Assembly: GCA_965116395.1 (NCBI GenBank) | Contig: OZ220684.1 | Location: 1,798,001 to 1,862,000, forward strand | Direction: 5' to 3' | DNA from: Bin5 sp965116395 | GTDB taxonomy: Bacteria > Chloroflexota > Anaerolineae > Caldilineales > Caldilineaceae | Length of the DNA stretch: 64,000 nucleotides | The notes under the pieces: generated by a model | Database searches by the model: none | What the model saw: only the letters and a program-made list of their open reading frames with translations | Told to the model about the DNA's origin: nothing | In this document: piece after piece, positions 43,156-51,881 of the stretch | Layout of the letters: each line of letters opens with the position of its first letter | Position numbering within the stretch: the stretch's first letter is position 1 | Program-made: the position numbers and the translations under genes

Positions 43156-44271
43156 ATGCCAACCACCTCGATACACGGAACACCTGACTACGCCGAGTTA
43201 GATGCGCTAGGGCTGGACCCCTCCGAAGTCATCTACTTTTCGTCGAATATAAACCCGTATGGCCCGCCGGCGTCGGTCGTCGAGGCTATTCAAGAAGAGA
43301 TCAGCCGCTCCTTTCTGGCGCGCTACCCGGACAGCCGCAGCCAGCGCCTGCGCGAAAAGATCGGCGCCTACCACGGCCTGCCGGCGGATGCGGTGCTGGT
43401 GGGGAACGGTACTGCCGACCTGATCTGGCTGCTGGCCCACGCTTATGGAAACAACCGCCAGGCCGCCATTCTGTCGCCCACTTTCAGTGAGTACGCCGAC
43501 GGCGTTATCATGGCGGGGGGGCATCCCATCCATCTTGCCCTGCCCGGCTGGCATCGTATCAGACGCCGCAGCTACGCCCCGGGCGGCACGACGCTGGCGC
43601 AAACGCGGCAGGCGTTGGAGACATCCTCGCCCTGGCTGGTCTTTATCTGCAATCCGAACAACCCAACGGGCGAGTATTTGTCACCGGGCGAGTTGCGCTA
43701 TCTGTGGGAAGGCGCGCCGAATGCCCTCTGGGTCATTGATGAGGCCTATGCCGAGTTTACCGAAGACCCCTGGAGCGCGGCGCAGTGGGTTATGGGAGGC
43801 AGGAATGGCAACTCAGGTCGAGCGCGCGGGCCGGGCTGCGTCGTCCTGCGCTCGATGACGAAGGATTTCGCGCTGGGCGGGTTGCGTCTCGGTTACCTGC
43901 TGGCGACGCCGTCGATCGTTGAACGCTTGCAGCAGGTGCAGCCGCCGTGGAGCGTCAACAACGTTGCGCAGCTGGCCGGATTGGTGGCGCTGGATGAGAT
44001 GCGCTGGCGCGAGGAGACGACCGCGCGTCTGCGCAAAGATGTCTATCAGCTGCAAGAAGATCTGCGCGCCTACGGCTACGCGCCGCTGCCAACAACCGTG
44101 AATTACTTCCTGTTGCCGGTGGGGGACGCCAGTTCGATCCGCGACCGGCTGGTAGAGTCGCGGATGTTTGTGCGCGACTGTACCTCCTTCGGCCTGCCCG
44201 AGCACATACGCATCGCCGCCAGACCGCCGGAGGAAAACGCATCTCTGGTCGAAACCCTCAAGAGTTTCTAA
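43156..44271 (+). CDS. Class I/II aminotransferase, HisC/CobD-like
   Basis: 371-residue PLP enzyme of the histidinol-phosphate aminotransferase / threonine-phosphate decarboxylase group. NPYGPP near the N-terminus, YPDSRSQRLREKIG, FICNPNNPTGEYL (PLP contacts), VIDEAYAEF and the PLP-binding Lys in RSMTKDFALGGLRLGY are all present. Substrate choice between histidinol phosphate, threonine phosphate or another amino acid is open; no histidine or cobalamin genes lie near. The 260 bases before it hold only heptad-like repeats (43068-43090). Confidence 0.88.
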   Translation: MPTTSIHGTPDYAELDALGLDPSEVIYFSSNINPYGPPASVVEAIQEEISRSFLARYPDSRSQRLREKIGAYHGLPADAVLVGNGTADLIWLLAHAYGNNRQAAILSPTFSEYADGVIMAGGHPIHLALPGWHRIRRRSYAPGGTTLAQTRQALETSSPWLVFICNPNNPTGEYLSPGELRYLWEGAPNALWVIDEAYAEFTEDPWSAAQWVMGGRNGNSGRARGPGCVVLRSMTKDFALGGLRLGYLLATPSIVERLQQVQPPWSVNNVAQLAGLVALDEMRWREETTARLRKDVYQLQEDLRAYGYAPLPTTVNYFLLPVGDASSIRDRLVESRMFVRDCTSFGLPEHIRIAARPPEENASLVETLKSF

Positions 44272-44388
44272 GTCAAGTTCCAAATCCGACCATGATCCCG
44301 GAGCAGTTGAGACTCCCGTGTTTCCATTACAAAGCCATTGCAAAAAGTCTAGAAATCAAACAGGATACACAAAAAAGGAGATAGGCAG

Positions 44389-44817
44389 GTGCTATCGCTA
44401 GGTATAACAGGCTTGCTCCTGTTTCTATTGGGTCCAACTTTGGGGCCAACAGAGCTAATTCTTATCCTGGTACTCCTTGTAATTCTACTTATTCCCTTCG
44501 GAATCGTAAGGGCTTTGCGGAAGAGGTCAGAAGGAAAGAAAAAGTCTCAACTGATCGGAGTAATTCTAATCCTCCTTTTTGGCCCAATCGGGCTGGCTTA
44601 TACAAAAAGGAGTTGGGACTTGGCAGTGTTAGTGGCCGCAGTGGTGTGGGCTCCTCTAGTTATTTTGGAGACAATGGTAGGGGTCGCCATATCAATCGCG
44701 TGCTATGTCTTTGGTTTTCTACTCATTAGAGACCATAACAGGAAACTAGCGCTGGAAGCAGAGAAAACGACACTGAAGGAAATTGAAAGTGAGCAGGTCG
44801 ATGGGGAGGCAGTCTAG
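44389..44817 (+). CDS. Small membrane protein of unknown function
   Basis: 142 residues with four hydrophobic segments (about 2-20, 22-42, 55-70, 77-113 as one or two) and a charged C-terminal tail (RDHNRKLALEAEKTTLKEIE). GTG 44389 is preceded by AAGGAG at eight bases. The gene is markedly A+T-richer than its surroundings, which suggests acquisition from elsewhere. No family recognised. Confidence 0.6.
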   Translation: MLSLGITGLLLFLLGPTLGPTELILILVLLVILLIPFGIVRALRKRSEGKKKSQLIGVILILLFGPIGLAYTKRSWDLAVLVAAVVWAPLVILETMVGVAISIACYVFGFLLIRDHNRKLALEAEKTTLKEIESEQVDGEAV

Positions 44818-44928
44818 CATATTTCCCAATGAGACCAAGGGCATATATTTTTCGTGCCAACAAGCGAGACTTCGGCGATTCTAGTACCACATCTGTGTAA
44901 GAGTCATGGTTTCAAAGGGAGTCCACTG

Positions 44929-44955
44929 TAGTAGTCAGTTCTTAGTTTCAAGTAG
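44929..44955. repeat. Heptad repeat cluster (AGTNNTN)
   Basis: GTAGTAGTCAGTTCTTAGTT, same phrase as at 26815 and 28358. Lies in the 183-base gap before the HAD gene, which otherwise holds nothing I can name. Confidence 0.55.
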
Positions 44956-45000
44956 GTGGGCAACATCTAAGAATCAGAAACGAAAAACTGAAAGCTAAGC

Positions 45001-45804
45001 ATGATCGAAGCCATCACTTTCGACTTCTGGGACACAATCGCCATCGACGATTCGGACGAGCCGAAACGCAGCGCTATGGGCCTGCCCAGCAAAGCCAATG
45101 CGCGCATTGAGCTGTTCGCGGGGCACGTGACCCAAAGGCACCCGGAGATCGCCTACGAGCAGGCGGTGCAGGCGTATCAACACGCCAATGAGAGTTTCCA
45201 GCACGCCTGGCACGAGGAGCAGCATACGCCGGGCATCGCCGCGCGCATGTACGACGCCTACGAATATCTGGGTATGCGGCCAGGGCCGGGGCGGTTCGCC
45301 CGCCTGATGCGAGAGGTCGATGAGCTGGTCCGCGAGATCGAAACAATGGAGGTGCGCATCCAACCGGACTTTACGCCGGGCGTGCATGCCGCCCTCGATG
45401 AGCTTTCGATGCACTACAAGCTGGGCATCATCTCCGACACGATCCACACAACCGGCCGCGGTCTGCGCTATCTTCTGCAACGCCAGGGGCTGCTGCGCTA
45501 CTTCAGCTACATGCTCTTTTCCGACGAAATCGGCGTATCCAAACCGGAGCCCGAGGTCTTCCGGCGGGCTGCTCTCGGTCTGGGCGCCGCGCCCTACCAG
45601 ATTGTCCATATCGGCGACCGCGAAAGCAACGACATCCTCGGTCCGCTGTCGATCGGCATGAACGCCATCCTCTTCACCGGCGTGAAGGACCGCGGCAGCG
45701 ACTCGACGCAGGCCAATGCCGTCTGCCGCACATACGCCGCGCTGCCAGCCATTGTCCGACGCCTCTCAGCCACAATCAGGCCCCTCCAACTCGGTTCGGC
45801 ATAG
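45001..45804 (+). CDS. HAD-superfamily hydrolase
   Basis: 267-residue phosphatase-type HAD enzyme. Motif I TFDFWDT (nucleophile Asp8), motif II IISDT, motif III Lys in GVSKPEPEVF and motif IV HIGDRESNDILG are present, with an alpha-helical cap between I and II. The last base of its TAG stop is the first base of the next gene's GTG start, so it is translationally coupled to the glutamate-cysteine ligase-like gene. Confidence 0.9.
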   Translation: MIEAITFDFWDTIAIDDSDEPKRSAMGLPSKANARIELFAGHVTQRHPEIAYEQAVQAYQHANESFQHAWHEEQHTPGIAARMYDAYEYLGMRPGPGRFARLMREVDELVREIETMEVRIQPDFTPGVHAALDELSMHYKLGIISDTIHTTGRGLRYLLQRQGLLRYFSYMLFSDEIGVSKPEPEVFRRAALGLGAAPYQIVHIGDRESNDILGPLSIGMNAILFTGVKDRGSDSTQANAVCRTYAALPAIVRRLSATIRPLQLGSA

Positions 45805-47201
45805 TGGAGCCTTCACTGCACAACGCATACGAGTCCCTGGCCGCCCGCTTCGCGGCGCACTTCCCCGCGCGGCTGCAAGGTCCCCGCACCGTTGGCCGCG
45901 AGGCAGAATTCCCCGTTGTCGATCAGGACGGCCGCGCCGCTGATATCGACCGGCTGTGGCCTCTCTTGCTGAAGGGTGAAGATACTACAAAGCGCAGTGA
46001 GAAGGGTGCTTTCTCTCCTCTCAAGGTCAAACGGGATGCCGTCAATACCGACCTCACCGTCGGCCTTGACGGTGACTTCTACAGCTATGCGCTCGAAGTG
46101 GGCAGGGGCACGATCGAGCTAAATGTCGGCCCGTGCGCCACTCTTTTTGAACTGGAACGCAGCTTCCGCAGCGCGCTGGAGCGGCTGGTGCAGGCCGCGG
46201 CGCGGCTGGGGTGGCGGGTGCTGGGGTATGGCGTGCAGCCGCTCAGCCCGCCTACGCGCGCCCTGCTCTCGCCCAAACAGCGCTACGGCGCCATGGCCGA
46301 CATTATGGGCGCGGACTGGATCTGGTACACGGTCACCGCCAGCGACCAGGCCCACGTCGACGTCAGCCGCGATGAGGCGGTCAACGTGCTCAATTTCGGC
46401 AATCTGATTGCGCCGGTCGTAGTGGCCCTGTGCGCCAATTCGCCGGTAGTGGCCGGTGCACTCACGAAGGACTGCTCCGGCCGCGAAGGCCGCATGATCG
46501 ATGCTCCCTATGGGCAGCGCCACGGCATGATCGACCGCCCTTACGCCGACGTGACCGACTTCGTCGCCCGCCTCAGCCGGCTGCCGGCCCTGCTCGGCCG
46601 CGAAGGCGAGCGCCTGCTGCCCGACGGGCGTCTCTTCAGCGACGTGCTGCGCGAGGACTATGGAGCTATGCTAAATGAGGGCGCGGCTCTCTCTTCTGGC
46701 TGTTTCGACGCTTTTCTGCTGCACGATCACTATATCTGGCACAGCGCCCGCCTGCGCTCCGCTTACGCCACGGTTGAGCTGCGGCCGGCCTGCCAGCAGC
46801 CGCCGCATGAGCTGATGGCCGCGGCCGCGCTCTATCTGGGGCTGGTGGAAGAACACGAGCAGATCACTGACTATATACAGACCGCGCTGGCGCCGGCTCG
46901 TGAGGAAAGCGAGGATTCCGATCCTCTATCGGCCTGCTGGCCGCGCATGAGAGAGTACCATGAGCAGGTGATCCGCGCCGGCCTGGCCGCGCCGGAGCCG
47001 GCGCCCGGTTTTCTAGCCGAGGTGCTGGCGCGGGTTGAGGCTGGCCTCGCCCGCCGCGGCTACGGCGAGGAGGGCATGCTCGCTCCTTTGTGGCGACGGT
47101 TGGAACGGAGGGAGAATCCGGGTCAGCGGGTGCGGCGGGTTTTCAAGGCGGAGGGGGTGGAGGGGCTGATGGAGGTTGCTGATGTGGAGGGCTACTTGTG
47201 A
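45804..47201 (+). CDS. Glutamate-cysteine ligase-like enzyme (GCS2 family)
   Basis: 465 residues of the carboxylate-amine ligase fold. GREAEFPVVDQDG near residue 31 is the glutamate/ATP site, FYSYALEVGRGTIELNVGPC a second conserved stretch, and YATVELRPACQQPPHELMAAAALYLGL the C-terminal signature. The length and pattern suit the plant-like/EgtA-type GshA group. It would join glutamate to cysteine as the first step of gamma-glutamylcysteine (or ergothioneine-type) thiol synthesis; other amine acceptors are possible. GTG start 45804. Confidence 0.82.
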   Translation: MEPSLHNAYESLAARFAAHFPARLQGPRTVGREAEFPVVDQDGRAADIDRLWPLLLKGEDTTKRSEKGAFSPLKVKRDAVNTDLTVGLDGDFYSYALEVGRGTIELNVGPCATLFELERSFRSALERLVQAAARLGWRVLGYGVQPLSPPTRALLSPKQRYGAMADIMGADWIWYTVTASDQAHVDVSRDEAVNVLNFGNLIAPVVVALCANSPVVAGALTKDCSGREGRMIDAPYGQRHGMIDRPYADVTDFVARLSRLPALLGREGERLLPDGRLFSDVLREDYGAMLNEGAALSSGCFDAFLLHDHYIWHSARLRSAYATVELRPACQQPPHELMAAAALYLGLVEEHEQITDYIQTALAPAREESEDSDPLSACWPRMREYHEQVIRAGLAAPEPAPGFLAEVLARVEAGLARRGYGEEGMLAPLWRRLERRENPGQRVRRVFKAEGVEGLMEVADVEGYL

Positions 47202-47313
47202 GAGAGAGGGAGGCACGATTTACTGCGGAATGTTCCTGCGGTTCGGGTCGTTTACCGGTTTGTGCAGGGGAGTGAGGGTGAGGATGGGCATTTTGATTGG
47301 GTTCGCGTTAAGT

Positions 47314-47628
47314 ATGGTAGCGTTGAACCCACAAGTGTCGGTATCAAAGACCACACTAACCGCCTTCTGTCAGGAGCACGGCATCAGACGGCTCGCCGTT
47401 TTTGGGTCAGCACTGCGCGATGACTTCGGACCCGACAGCGATATCGACCTGCTCGTCGAGTTCGAACCGGACCGTATCCCCGGACTGCTGGGCGTGGCCG
47501 GTATGGAACTGAGGCTATCCGAACTCTTCGCGGGGCGCAAAGTCGACCTGCGCACAGCCGAGGACCTGAGTCCATACTTCCGGCAGGAAGTTCTGACCGG
47601 GGCCGAAGTTCAATATGAGCAGGCATGA
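47314..47628 (+). CDS. MNT-domain nucleotidyltransferase (MntA-type antitoxin)
   Basis: 104-residue minimal nucleotidyltransferase. The catalytic signature is VFGSALRDDFGPDSDIDLLVEF in two pieces (GSA at 31-33 and the DSDID pair near 41-45), followed by LFAGRKVDLRTAEDLSPYF. Such proteins adenylylate and silence a HEPN-domain RNase toxin encoded directly downstream. Here only the first dozen codons of that partner remain (47615-47650). The start is uncertain: ATG 47314 is the best-placed, with a weak ribosome site. Confidence 0.85.
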   Translation: MVALNPQVSVSKTTLTAFCQEHGIRRLAVFGSALRDDFGPDSDIDLLVEFEPDRIPGLLGVAGMELRLSELFAGRKVDLRTAEDLSPYFRQEVLTGAEVQYEQA

Positions 47629-47650
47629 CAGAATCCGCTTGCGCCGCATG
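47615..47650 (+). pseudogene. Stub of a HEPN (DUF86) toxin gene
   Basis: ATG 47615 overlaps the end of the MNT gene by 14 bases, as in intact MNT-HEPN pairs, and reads SRHDRIRLRRM, the usual start of DUF86 HEPN proteins. After about 47650 the frame becomes Pro/Arg-rich and runs into the convergent molybdopterin gene without any HEPN RxxxxH motif. The toxin is lost. Confidence 0.55.
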
Positions 47651-47687
47651 ACCCCGCTCCACCTGCGTAATCCCGTGTGCACACCCC

Positions 47688-49877
47688 CTACGCCGCCTCC
47701 ACGAACACGCGCACATCATAGAAGGTGGCCGACGCGCCCATGTCGGTCTCGTCCTGCGCCGTGAGCTGGTTGACATTGCGGCCGTCGGCGCTGTGCTTGT
47801 TCCACCAGATGCCCGGCGCCAGCACTGTGCCCGCCATGATCTCGTCGGTGACACGGGCGGTCAGGCCGACCTCGCCGAGCTCGTTCCAGACGCGCAGCCA
47901 GGCGCCCTCCTCGATGCGGCGGGCGGCCGCGTCCTGGGGATGGATCCACAACAGCGGTTCGCTCTCACGGCCGCGAAAACGCTCCAGATGGGAGAAGGAG
48001 GAATTAAGGAACGAATGCGCAGGCGGCGAAATACAGGCCAGTGACCGGGGATCCTGCCCCGCTGGCGCGCTGCCGTTCGCTCGCTCCTCCGCCTTCTCTT
48101 CGCTCTTGGGCGGCGTGTAGGTCGGCAGCGGATCGTAGCCGTCCTGCGCCATGCGTTCGCTGTAGAACTCGCACTTGCCGCTCGGCGTGGGGAAATTGCC
48201 GTCGGCGAACGGCAGATAGGGCTGGGGCAGGTTGAGGCGCACGAAGCCCTTTTCCAGCAGCGCGTCCCACGTAACCGTCTCGTAGATAGGATGGTGCTGC
48301 GCCTCCACAAAGTTGCGCAGGATCGTCTCGTCGTCCTCGTAAAAGCCGCTGTCGGTATAGCCCATCGCCTGCGCCAACCCGCGGAAGATCGCGCTGTTGG
48401 GCCGCGCCTCCCCCACCGGCGGGATCGCCGGCCGGTTCAGCGCCATGAAATGATGGCCGTACATCCGTTGCAGATCCCAATGCTCCGCCTGCGTGGTGGC
48501 CGGCAGAACATAATCGGCGTAGTCGGCGGTGTCCGTCTGGAAATGCTCCAGCACGACCGTGAGCAGATCCTCACGCGCCAGCCCGGCATGGACCGATGAC
48601 TGGTCCGGCGCTACGGCGGCCGGATTGCAGTTGTAGACGAACAGGGCCTTCACCGGCGGGCCGGCCGCGTCCGGCGTTGGCTTGCGGTCCAGCGGCCGCG
48701 GCGCGTAGTGGGACGCGGCCAGGCGCGTCCGGTCCAGGCTGAGCGCGTCGCCCAGCCGGTTCATATTGATCGTGCGCGGGATGCGTCCGGCCAGCAGGTC
48801 GGGCCGCTGCAGCCCGCTCTTTTCCAGGTGGCGCAGCTGCCCGCTGACGCTCAACTGGATGCCGCCGCCCTGTTGGCGCCATGCCCCCACCAGCGCCGGC
48901 AGACAGGTGATGTTGCGCATTGCCATGCCGCCGCCGTAATGGCGCTGCATGCCGTAGTTGACCCGGATCGCGGCCGGTTTCGTCGTGGCGTAGTCCCGCG
49001 CCAGCGCGCGGATCCGCTCCGCCGAGATGCCGGTGATCTGCGCCGCCCGCTGCGGCGGCCATTCCTGCACGCGCGCGGCCAGTTGCTCGAAACCGACCGT
49101 ATGCGCCGCAACATAGTCGTGGTCGTGCAGGTCAGCGTTGATAATTTCGTGCATCATTGCCAGCGCGAGCGCGCCGTCGGTCCCGGGGCGGATCGGCAGC
49201 CATTCGTCGGCTGCCTTGGCGGTGCGTGTGCGGGCCGGGTCGATGACCACCACCCGCGCGCCTTGCTTGCGCGCATCCTGGATGAACGGCCACAGATGCA
49301 GGTTGCTGGTCAGGGTGTTGCTGCCCCAGATCAAGATCAGCCGCGCGTGCGCGTAATCTTCCGGCTCGATCCCCATGGTTGCGCCGATCGTGTAGAGATA
49401 GCCTTCGAACCCGGCCTCGGAGCAGATCGTGTAGGCCAGGCGGCTGGCCCCCATCTGCTGGAAGAAGCGGTCGGACATGCAGTGTTGCTGCAGCAAGCCC
49501 ATCGTGCCGCCGTAGGCATAGGGCAGAACGGCCTCCGGTCCCCATTCGTTGATGACGCCCTGCAGGCGCGTCGCGATCTCCGCCAGCGCCTCTCGCCAGG
49601 AGGTGCGCTCGAAACGGCCGCTGCCCTTCGGCCCCACACGGCGCAGCGGGTGCGTCAGCCTGTCGGCGTGGTACACCCGCTCCAGGTAGCGGTCGACTTT
49701 GCCGCACAAAGTGCCCTGCGTCACCGGATGATCGGCGTGGCCCCAGATATCCAGCGCCCGCTCGCTTGAGCGGTCCACCGCGATCTGCCAGCTGCAGGTA
49801 TCCGGGCAGTCGTGGGGGCAGGCGCCCGTGACGATGCGGACCGCCGGGTTCTCTTCATAAAGGGCGAGTTTAGTCAT
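47688..49877 (-). CDS. Molybdopterin-dependent oxidoreductase with N-terminal [4Fe-4S] motif
   Basis: 729-residue DMSO-reductase-family enzyme. Four cysteines (C20, C24, C28 in CPHDCPDTC, and C58 in GTLCGK) bind a [4Fe-4S] cluster. Cofactor regions follow: WGSNTLTSNLH, VVVIDPARTRTA and the C-terminal MopB domain ending in WWNKHSADGRNVNQL. YTICSEAGFEG holds the likely Mo-ligand Ser or Cys. No Tat signal, so cytoplasmic. It stands alone with no electron-transfer partners nearby. Donor and acceptor are unknown; the group includes formate-dehydrogenase-like and uncharacterised reductases. Confidence 0.9.
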   Translation of the reverse strand: MTKLALYEENPAVRIVTGACPHDCPDTCSWQIAVDRSSERALDIWGHADHPVTQGTLCGKVDRYLERVYHADRLTHPLRRVGPKGSGRFERTSWREALAEIATRLQGVINEWGPEAVLPYAYGGTMGLLQQHCMSDRFFQQMGASRLAYTICSEAGFEGYLYTIGATMGIEPEDYAHARLILIWGSNTLTSNLHLWPFIQDARKQGARVVVIDPARTRTAKAADEWLPIRPGTDGALALAMMHEIINADLHDHDYVAAHTVGFEQLAARVQEWPPQRAAQITGISAERIRALARDYATTKPAAIRVNYGMQRHYGGGMAMRNITCLPALVGAWRQQGGGIQLSVSGQLRHLEKSGLQRPDLLAGRIPRTINMNRLGDALSLDRTRLAASHYAPRPLDRKPTPDAAGPPVKALFVYNCNPAAVAPDQSSVHAGLAREDLLTVVLEHFQTDTADYADYVLPATTQAEHWDLQRMYGHHFMALNRPAIPPVGEARPNSAIFRGLAQAMGYTDSGFYEDDETILRNFVEAQHHPIYETVTWDALLEKGFVRLNLPQPYLPFADGNFPTPSGKCEFYSERMAQDGYDPLPTYTPPKSEEKAEERANGSAPAGQDPRSLACISPPAHSFLNSSFSHLERFRGRESEPLLWIHPQDAAARRIEEGAWLRVWNELGEVGLTARVTDEIMAGTVLAPGIWWNKHSADGRNVNQLTAQDETDMGASATFYDVRVFVEAA

Positions 49878-50160
49878 GGCAAAGGCTCTACAATAATAGA
49901 TAACATAGATGGTCAGCGATGGGCCGCTGGTCAGGCTTCGCGTCGAACCGCTGCTAATGGGCCATCAGTGTAGCAGTGAAATCAAGCACGGCGAAATTGG
50001 ACTATGATGGCCCTGATGGATATGATATGCGTGCTCTGTTGCATACATCGCGCGCAGTACAGGGCTGTTTAACACAGGTATCACTGCGGACTGCAGGCTT
50101 TCGGAGATTTGGCGACGAAAGAACGCGATTCCGTCAGTCATGCAATCTGCACAAACAAAT

Positions 50161-50188
50161 ATGGACAATCGTTATTCGTATTGTCCAT
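50161..50188. promoter_or_regulatory. Dyad upstream of glutamine synthetase gene 1
   Basis: ATGGACAAT (50161-50169) and its exact complement (50180-50188) flank ten bases. A good -10 (TATACT, 50211-50216) lies 22 bases further on, but no matching -35 exists at normal spacing. This is the usual layout of an activator-dependent promoter. The rest of the 418-base gap (49878-50295) shows nothing else I can name. Confidence 0.55.
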
Positions 50189-50295
50189 GAGTGCGCTGTC
50201 AGCCGCAGGGTATACTATATCAATTATCGATTCATGGTTTAGTTATGCAGGTATTAACGGACCCCACGTCATCTGTAGAAAGGATTAAGTGAGGA

Positions 50296-51711
50296 ATGAA
50301 ACTCAACGTATCTTCAATCGCCGATCTAAACAGTGTCATTCAGGACCACAACATTCTGATGGTGGATGTCAAATTCACTGATCTGTACGGTCAGTGGCAT
50401 CACTTCACAATGCCGGTCGAAGAGTTTGATGCGGATGAAGCGGTCAATGAAGGGCTTGGCTTTGACGGCTCCTCGATTCGCGGCTTCCAGAGCATCGAAA
50501 ACAGCGACATGGTGCTGCGGTTGGATCCTTCAACCGCGATCATCGACCCGATCTGCGCTATGCCGACGCTGAGCGCCATCTGCAACGTCCATGATCCGCT
50601 TACAGGCGAAGCCTACAGCCGCGACCCCCGCAACGTCGCCGGCAAAGCGGTCAGCTACGTCGAATCCTCAGGCATAGCCGACACCATTTTCATCGGGCCG
50701 GAAGCCGAGTTTTTCATCTTTGATAGCGTTTCCTACGAAGCGGGCCGCCACGCTGCCGGCTATTATATAGACAGTGAGGAAGCGCTGTGGAATTCCGGTG
50801 AGATGGGCGGCGGCCATACGGTCGGCCTCAAGAAAGGTTACTTCCCCGTCTCTCCCTTCGACACGCAGCAGGATCTTCGCTCCGAAATGACGCGCACGAT
50901 GATCGATGCCGGCATCGACATCGAAGTACATCACCACGAGGTTGGCACCGCGGGCCAGGCTGAGATCGATATGAAGTTCAAGCCGCTCCTGCAGATGGCC
51001 GACCAGGTGCAGCTGTACAAATACATCATCAAGAACGTCGCCAAGGTGAACGACAAGACCGTCACCTTCATGCCGAAGCCGCTTTACGAGGACAACGGCT
51101 CCGGTATGCACACGCACCTGAGCTTGTGGAAAGACGGCACGCCGCTGTTCGCCGGTGACCAGTACGCCGGCCTTAGCGAAATGGCTCTGCACTATACCGG
51201 CGGCATCCTGAAACACATCAACGCGCTGCTGGCCTTCTGCGCCCCCCTGACCAACAGCTACCGTCGATTGGTTCCCGGCTATGAGGCCCCGGTGGTCGTG
51301 GCCTACTCCGCCCGCAACCGCTCTGCCGCCTGCCGCATTCCGATGTACAGCCATTCGCCGAATAGCAAGCGTATCGAGTTCCGCTGCCCCGATCCGGGCG
51401 CGAATCCGTATCTGGCCTTCGCTGCCATGGTGATGGCCGGCATGGACGGCATCAAGAACAAGATCGACCCCGGCGACCCGGCTGAGATAGATCTGTACGA
51501 AGAGGACGTCCTTAAAGAGGTTGAGATGGTGAAGGGCAGCCTCGGTGAAGTTCTGGATGCGCTCGAAGAAGACAGCGACTTCCTGCTCGAAGGCGGCGTC
51601 TTCACCCCGGACCTGCTGGAAACGTACATCGAGTACAAGCGGTTGGAAGAGGTGGATCCGGTACGCCTGCGCCCGCATCCGCAGGAATTTGTGATGTACT
51701 ACGGCATTTAG
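50296..51711 (+). CDS. glnA: Glutamine synthetase type I (beta-like)
   Basis: 471 residues. Makes glutamine from glutamate, ammonia and ATP as a dodecamer. FTDLYGQWHHFTMP, LGFDGSSIRGF, the metal-ligand stretch GPEAEFFIFD, AEIDMKF, NGSGMHTHLS and RNRSAACRIP are intact. The extra segment at about 155-180 (AGYYIDSEEALWNSGEMGGG) is the GSI-beta insertion, and DLYEED near the C-terminus supplies a Tyr where adenylylation occurs in that class. ATG 50296 follows a short GTGAGG site. Followed by a clear terminator, so it is transcribed alone. Confidence 0.95.
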   Translation: MKLNVSSIADLNSVIQDHNILMVDVKFTDLYGQWHHFTMPVEEFDADEAVNEGLGFDGSSIRGFQSIENSDMVLRLDPSTAIIDPICAMPTLSAICNVHDPLTGEAYSRDPRNVAGKAVSYVESSGIADTIFIGPEAEFFIFDSVSYEAGRHAAGYYIDSEEALWNSGEMGGGHTVGLKKGYFPVSPFDTQQDLRSEMTRTMIDAGIDIEVHHHEVGTAGQAEIDMKFKPLLQMADQVQLYKYIIKNVAKVNDKTVTFMPKPLYEDNGSGMHTHLSLWKDGTPLFAGDQYAGLSEMALHYTGGILKHINALLAFCAPLTNSYRRLVPGYEAPVVVAYSARNRSAACRIPMYSHSPNSKRIEFRCPDPGANPYLAFAAMVMAGMDGIKNKIDPGDPAEIDLYEEDVLKEVEMVKGSLGEVLDALEEDSDFLLEGGVFTPDLLETYIEYKRLEEVDPVRLRPHPQEFVMYYGI

Positions 51712-51736
51712 AGTTGCATCGGAGATTTTTTACAAC

Positions 51737-51778
51737 AAAGGGGGCGGCGCGTTGCACTGTGTCTGCCCCCTTTTTCTT
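51737..51778 (+). terminator. Rho-independent terminator after glutamine synthetase 1
   Basis: AAAGGGGGC pairs with GCCCCCTTT over a 19-base loop, followed by TTTTTCTTTC. Placed 26 bases after the stop. Confidence 0.85.
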
Positions 51779-51797
51779 TCATTCTTACGGTTGTAAA

Positions 51798-51866
51798 GTT
51801 TTCAGTCGTTGGCCCTTAGAGTCGACCCTCCGTAGAGCTAAGAACCGACTTCTGAAAACTATCTGA
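51798..51866. repeat. Heptad repeat cluster, inverted orientation
   Basis: GTTTTCAGTCGTTGG at the left and, inverted, CTAAGAACCGACTTCTGAAA at the right, flanking GGCCCTTAGAGTCGA. Fills the short gap between the two glutamine synthetase genes, and its inverted arms could pair. Confidence 0.45.
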
Positions 51867-51881
51867 AAGGGGAAGGCAAAC

